Source of the DNA: Branchiostoma lanceolatum
Lineage: Eukaryota; Chordata; Leptocardii; Amphioxiformes; Branchiostomatidae
Length of the DNA: 64,000 bases
Direction: 5' to 3'
Assembly: GCF_035083965.1 (NCBI RefSeq)
Contig: NC_089727.1
Span: 6,081,501-6,145,500 of the forward strand
Position numbers and translations under genes: made by a program. Under the pieces are notes generated by a model that worked only from the letters and a program-made list of their open reading frames with translations, had not been told where the DNA came from and did not search any database. Within the stretch, counting starts at the first letter, position 1. Every line of letters starts with the position of its first letter. This document shows positions 51,224 to 64,000 of this stretch, one piece after another.

Positions 51224-53861
51224 CTAGAGTTCAAGGCTAAGTTACTCGTGGAATGTTCATGCATTTGTTTTAATGTGACTTTTGTCTTGTCTTTTACGCT
51301 GATCAAATATTCACAAAAAACACTGTGCCATTAACAATTGTCCTTCTGGGGTTCGCATCCTTTTCGCAACAACTTAGATTTCATGGGATGGACACAACCC
51401 GTGTTTAGTAAGTGAGGAAATGTTTGCCCCCTGAGCCTACGAACACAAACGCTGACCAGTACCAGCGGGGTCCATTGATTTAGTGTCTCGAGTTGGATTA
51501 GGAAACGACTGCTTACGCTTAAATTCGGTTCATAGTGAACAAATATCCCCTGATCTACAACAACGTAGTCTCTTCCTAAGTACACAATGTCAAAAAAAAA
51601 TTCAATGTGACAGGAAGTACTATGTTGTGATCGGGAAAGTTCGACATTGAAAGACTCGGTGCCACCGCCGCGGCTGTGCGACTGGGTTAGGTTTTTGTTT
51701 CACGCATAGCCAGCGTCTGGTTTGAAAGAAATCTATCGGAGAACAAAGGGACCGTGCTCTTCCTGTAGTCTTAGTGCCGAGCTGTTTTCCGACTCCTTTT
51801 AATAATAGTGCCTTTTCCCGCTGTGCGCAAAGTTTAGCGGGGGTCGGGAATTGGGTCAAGTAGACCGGCCGCAGCCGTTTGCTTTCTTGTGTACAGAAGT
51901 TTTCATACACGCGTTGATTCTCAAACTTCAACAAGTTACATCCGCTGTTCGTATGGCAGAAACCTCATGTGGCTGAATACGCCATATAGCAGACGATGGT
52001 AGTCATGAATAATTAATTAACCTCGCAATGGCTTCTGGGTTGACGTAACTACAGTACGTTGACCCCTGCCCCCTAACTTGTTGCCGCTAACAGCCAACAC
52101 AAGTCGCCCTAAGGTCACCCGGAAGTATCACGCGCGGGTCCGAACTAGGCATTCTAAATATACCCTCAAAACGACAATTGTCGAGGCTAGCCTACAGGAC
52201 ATGCATGTGCAATCGCGTGCAGATAAAAATAAACACATTATAATATGGCGGCAACTTGGGTTTCACATCCAATACAAAGAAAGAGGTGGCTCTGAGGAGA
52301 AACAAATTTTATAGCAGATCGAAGTTGATCATAGTCGATCATAGATCGTATTTGTTTTTGTCCATGGCAGAGAAGAAGCAAAACCATTGTTCATCCCACT
52401 GAGAACGATCGGAAATTTCAAAGTCGAAGAGATACTCATCGGACAATTATGCTTTTACACCGACAGACGGAGAGAGTAAAGGTTCAATCAACTCACAGTT
52501 TTTGTGACTGACTGACTGCTGCGGTACAGAAATAGTCGATCGTCCTTCGTACCGCTTGAACTGTGTCGTGAGTTCTATTTTAGATCTACCTGCTTCCGAG
52601 TGGATCAGAGCGTTGGGGTTTCACATGTGTCCTATTCACTGTATCGCACTGGACTGCTTTAGAGTGCACCAGACTGTCACTCTTGCGGAACGTAAATCCG
52701 TTTCTACGCATAGGGGAAGGACCAGGAAGTGCAGTAGAGTGCACCGTGCATTTTATTTTTGACAATTTTTAATTTTTTCCCCTGAGCAAGTTTTGCTCAG
52801 TAAGGTCCAGTTTTCTGTTAGGTAGGACAGAGGAATGTGCGTTTCAAAAACCTGACCACAATACGTGACCTTTGGCATGTTTGACCTCTGATTGACCCCC
52901 GAATCCTTCGCCATTCGTTGGACTGATCCATTAACACATGGGGTGAAATCCTGGTCTCTTCGAAAACATCTGGCTGTAGCTCGTTAAAGTGCCGGAATTG
53001 ACCTGTTTTTCTTACCTATCAAACCAACCTAACAAATCCAGCTTTGCAGTGGTGGTAAAGATTTGAGGTTTGAAATGTAGGCAAATTTGTTTTAAAGTGT
53101 TTGCTTTTCATAGCTTAACCATGCGTTGCATTGGGAAGTCCATTTACTGGTCCCTCCCCTATACACCCTGGTTGTCTGGCACTGTATACAGACATTAAGG
53201 TCTCGTTTTTGTATTACTCCGAGTAAAAAAAAGAGTTCGGTCAAAAACAATACATAGCCCAATAAAACCGTGACTTTATATAGATCATAGATTCCCTTCC
53301 ATCGATCCCATCTGATGTAAAAGATATTTGAGATGAAAGCTTGTTTATTACTGACATTTCAAGTAGCAAAGTTTCGATCACCGAACGATTGTCGGACGTG
53401 TACGCTTTTCTGTCCTGAGTGATGCGGTCAGGCGCTGGTGGTATGAGAGGGCCTGTTGCGGATAGTAGATACATGTAAGTGCAGTTATAAATGCAATAAA
53501 TATATTTTCTCCACAGTGATTGTTATTGGTTTTATTGGCTGTAAAAGGCTGTAAAGAAAAAAAAAAGTTTCCTGGTCTCTGAAAACAATCACGGTTCTTT
53601 TGGGCAATGCAACAGACGTCAATAATGGGTTGTACTGTGTATCAATGGCACCGCCCAGCGGAATAAATGATCATTCCTCTTAACATGTAGGCGGAGCGCC
53701 CTGTCAATTGGAAGATACGTAGCGGTCATGACTGGAAAATAACAGACGCCTTGACACATTGTGATATTACATAACCTATTGATTTTTCTTGTTCCATCAT
53801 TCAGGCTCACTGCATAAACCATACAATAAATCAGAGGAAACATTGCATAATTGCAAACTCA
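51224..53861. other. Intergenic region between sulfotransferase 5' end and the minisatellite
   Basis: No coding exon recognised. It should contain the sulfotransferase promoter and 5' UTR. Small hairpins only (for example gagcaagttttgctc near 52784). Confidence 0.4.
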
Positions 53862-55410
53862 ATGAATGCACAGGAACTTATTCCAACTCCTGCACAGAAA
53901 TTACCAACTCATTCTAACTCCTGCACAGGAACTCTAACTTATTCCAACTCCTGCACAGGAACTCTAACTTATTCCAACTCCTGCACAGGAACTCTAACTT
54001 ATTCCAACTCCTGCACAGGAACTCTAACTTATTCCAACTCCTGCACAGGAACTCTAACTTATTCTAACTCATGCACAGGAACTCTAACTCATTCTAACCC
54101 CTGCACAGAAACTCTAACTCATTCTAACTCATGCACAGAAACTCTAACTCATTCTAACTCCTGCACAGAAACTACTAACTCATTCTAACTCCTGCACAGG
54201 AACTCTAACTTATTCCAACTCCTGCACAGGAACTCTAACTTATTCTAACTCATGCACAGGAACTCTAACTCATTCTAACCCCTGCACAGAAACTCTAACT
54301 CATTCTAACTCATGCACAGAAACTCTAACTCATTCTAACTCCTGCACAGAAACTACTAACTCATTCTAACTCCTGCACAGGAACTCTAACTTATTCCAAC
54401 TCCTGCACAGGAACTCTAACTTATTCTAACTCATGCACATGAACTCAACTTATTCCAACTCCTGCACAGGAACTCTAACTTATTCTAACTCATGCACAGG
54501 AACTCTAACTCATTCTAACCCCTGCACAGAAACTCTAACTCATTCTAACCCCTGCACAGAAACTCTAACTCATTCTAACTCCTGCACAGAAACTACTAAC
54601 TCATTCTAACTCCTGCACAGGAACTCTAACTTATTCTAACTCCTGCACAGGAACTCTAACTTATTCTAACTCCTGCACAGAAACTACTAACTCATTCTAA
54701 CTCCTGCACAGAAACTACTAACTCATTCTAACTCCTGCACAGAAACTACTAACTCATTCTAACTCCTGCACAGAAACTACTAACTCATTCTAACTCCTGC
54801 ACAGAAACTACTAACTCATTCTAACTCCTGCACAGAAACTACTAACTCATTCTAACTCCTGCACAGAAACTACTAACTCATTCTAACTCCTGCAAAGAAA
54901 CTACTAACTCATTCTAACTCCTGCACAGAAACTCTAACTCATTCTAACTCCTGCACAGAAACTCTAACTCATTCTAACTGCTGCACAGAAACTCTAACTC
55001 ATTCTAACTCCTGCACAGAAACTCTAACTCATTCTAACTGCTGCACAGAAACTCTCACTCATTCTAATTCCGGCTGCACAGAAACTCTAACTCATTCTAA
55101 TTCCGGCTGCACAGAAACTCTCACTCATTCTAATTCCGGCTGCACAGAAACTCTAACTCATTCTAATTCTGGCTGTACAGAAACTCTAACTCATTCTAAC
55201 TGCTGCACAGAAACTCTAACTCATTCTAACTCCTGCACAAAAACTCTAACTCATTATAACTCCTGCACAAAAACTCTAACTCATTATAACTGCTGCAAAG
55301 AAACTCTAACTCATTCTATCCCCTGCACAGAAACCCTAACTCATTCTAACTGATGCACAGAAACCCTCACTCATCCTAACTCCTGCGCAGAAACTCATTC
55401 TAACTTCTGC
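53862..55410. repeat. ~30-bp minisatellite, about 50 copies
   Basis: Unit ctaactcattctaactcctg cacagaaact and variants (ttattccaactc, catgcacagg). Subfamilies are ordered along the array: a homogeneous 30-bp GGAACTCTAACTTATTCC block first, then mixed units, then 31-bp AACTACTAACTC units, then variants with ctg or ccggctg. The 5' block is open in one frame (10-residue period TGTLTYSNSC), but this is only a repeat artefact. It ends about 20 bp from the GH31 stop codon and so may be in that gene's 3' UTR. Confidence 0.95.
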
Positions 55411-55426
55411 ACACCTTAGATAGTTA

Positions 55427-63443
<8,017 letters not shown>

Positions 63444-64000
63444 CTAGAACACAGCAGACAAGCAACATCTTAACAAATAATATTCTACCGTGTTTAGAAA
63501 ATGCTTAAATTGTGGAGTTTACCTTCACAGAAGGGAAACATATTGTTTTTGGCCCGTTTTCCTTCTTCTCGAAACAAATAAGGTCCGTGACCTGGTTAGT
63601 GTCTGGTTAGGGTCCGACAATCTGTGGTGTCCGATTACATAATGTAGCAAGTGGCAGGACAGGGACTCGTCACCATATAATATGAACGCGTTGAGTTAGA
63701 ATAAACGGCGGAGCTTCCATGTAAGACATCACGAAATCGCCGGCGAATGCACCCAGATACACGGTGACATGCCGACCTGTGTGCCGATTACCGGCGCTTC
63801 GAACGTCCCTTGCTCGCACGTAAATGTTGCCCGACGTGTGTGGGTCGACATCACGAAATCGCGGGCGAATGTACCCAGACACACGCCGACCTGCGTGCCG
63901 ATTATAGACGAGCGATGGAAAAGGCAGCGCTCTTTTGAGGCCCGTGGCACCAGTGGTATGCAGTGGTACAGGTGGTTTTCATATTGAGACGAGCGAAGGA
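63444..64000. other. GH31 intron continuing past the window, with a ~124-bp direct duplication
   Basis: gacatcacgaaatcgccggc..cgacctgtgtgccgatta near 63725-63790 recurs at about 63849-63905. No upstream GH31 exon was recognised here, so the intron extends beyond the window. Confidence 0.5.

Noticed and set aside
53862-54188. 108-codon frame of repeated TGTLTYSNSC units
   Set aside because: It is a by-product of a 30-bp minisatellite (period divisible by three) and ends as soon as 31-bp units appear.
53862-55410. Possible CRISPR-like array
   Set aside because: Units are contiguous with no unique spacers, in a eukaryotic context; it is a minisatellite.

Overview
The window looks like nuclear DNA from an intron-rich invertebrate chordate, most likely a lancelet (Branchiostoma). 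This is inferred, not proven. Coding exons are short and end in consensus GT..AG sites with matching phases. Genes are separated and interrupted by dense fold-back transposons (MITEs), tRNA-derived SINE relics, CA repeats and minisatellites. The gene families (TRIM, LRR-transmembrane, COMT, cytosolic sulfotransferase, GH31) fit a deuterostome. No bacterial operon, CRISPR array, rRNA gene or intact tRNA gene was seen.

Layout. 1-10.8 kb: no convincing gene; MITEs and old repeats. 10.8-12.8 kb (+): single-exon leucine-rich-repeat membrane receptor, followed by a ~160-bp tandem array. 15.4-17.5 kb (+): RING/B-box/coiled-coil TRIM gene. 18.8-23.7 kb (-): a second TRIM exon that appears to splice, in frame, into five exons encoding the DUSP and ubiquitin-like domains of a USP4/USP15-type deubiquitinase. 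It ends in a stop before any protease domain, so the predicted product is a RING-B-box-coiled-coil-DUSP-UBL chimera. 25.7-28.7 kb and 29.8-33.9 kb (-): two tandem catechol O-methyltransferase genes. 37.6-40.5 kb (+): a third, divergent COMT-like gene. 42.5-47.1 kb (+): an eight-exon SABATH-type (Methyltransf_7) methyltransferase. 47.7-51.2 kb (-): a six-exon cytosolic sulfotransferase, convergent with the SABATH gene. 53.9-55.4 kb: a ~30-bp minisatellite. 55.4-63.4 kb (-): the 3' eleven exons of a GH31 alpha-glucosidase with a GPI-signal-like C-terminus. A TRIM-NHL gene on the other strand lies inside one of its introns (61.1-62.4 kb).

Genes together. The 25.7-51.2 kb block holds five small-molecule conjugating enzymes in a row (COMT x3, SABATH methyltransferase, sulfotransferase), all using SAM or PAPS. 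It reads as a local phase-II or catechol/carboxyl-conjugation cluster. The three TRIM genes and the LRR receptor are of types that are expanded in lancelet innate immunity and ubiquitin signalling. The most novel item is the TRIM-DUSP-UBL chimera. Next are the SABATH gene in an animal, and the repeated duplication of splice-acceptor plus partial-exon fragments in COMT and GH31 introns.
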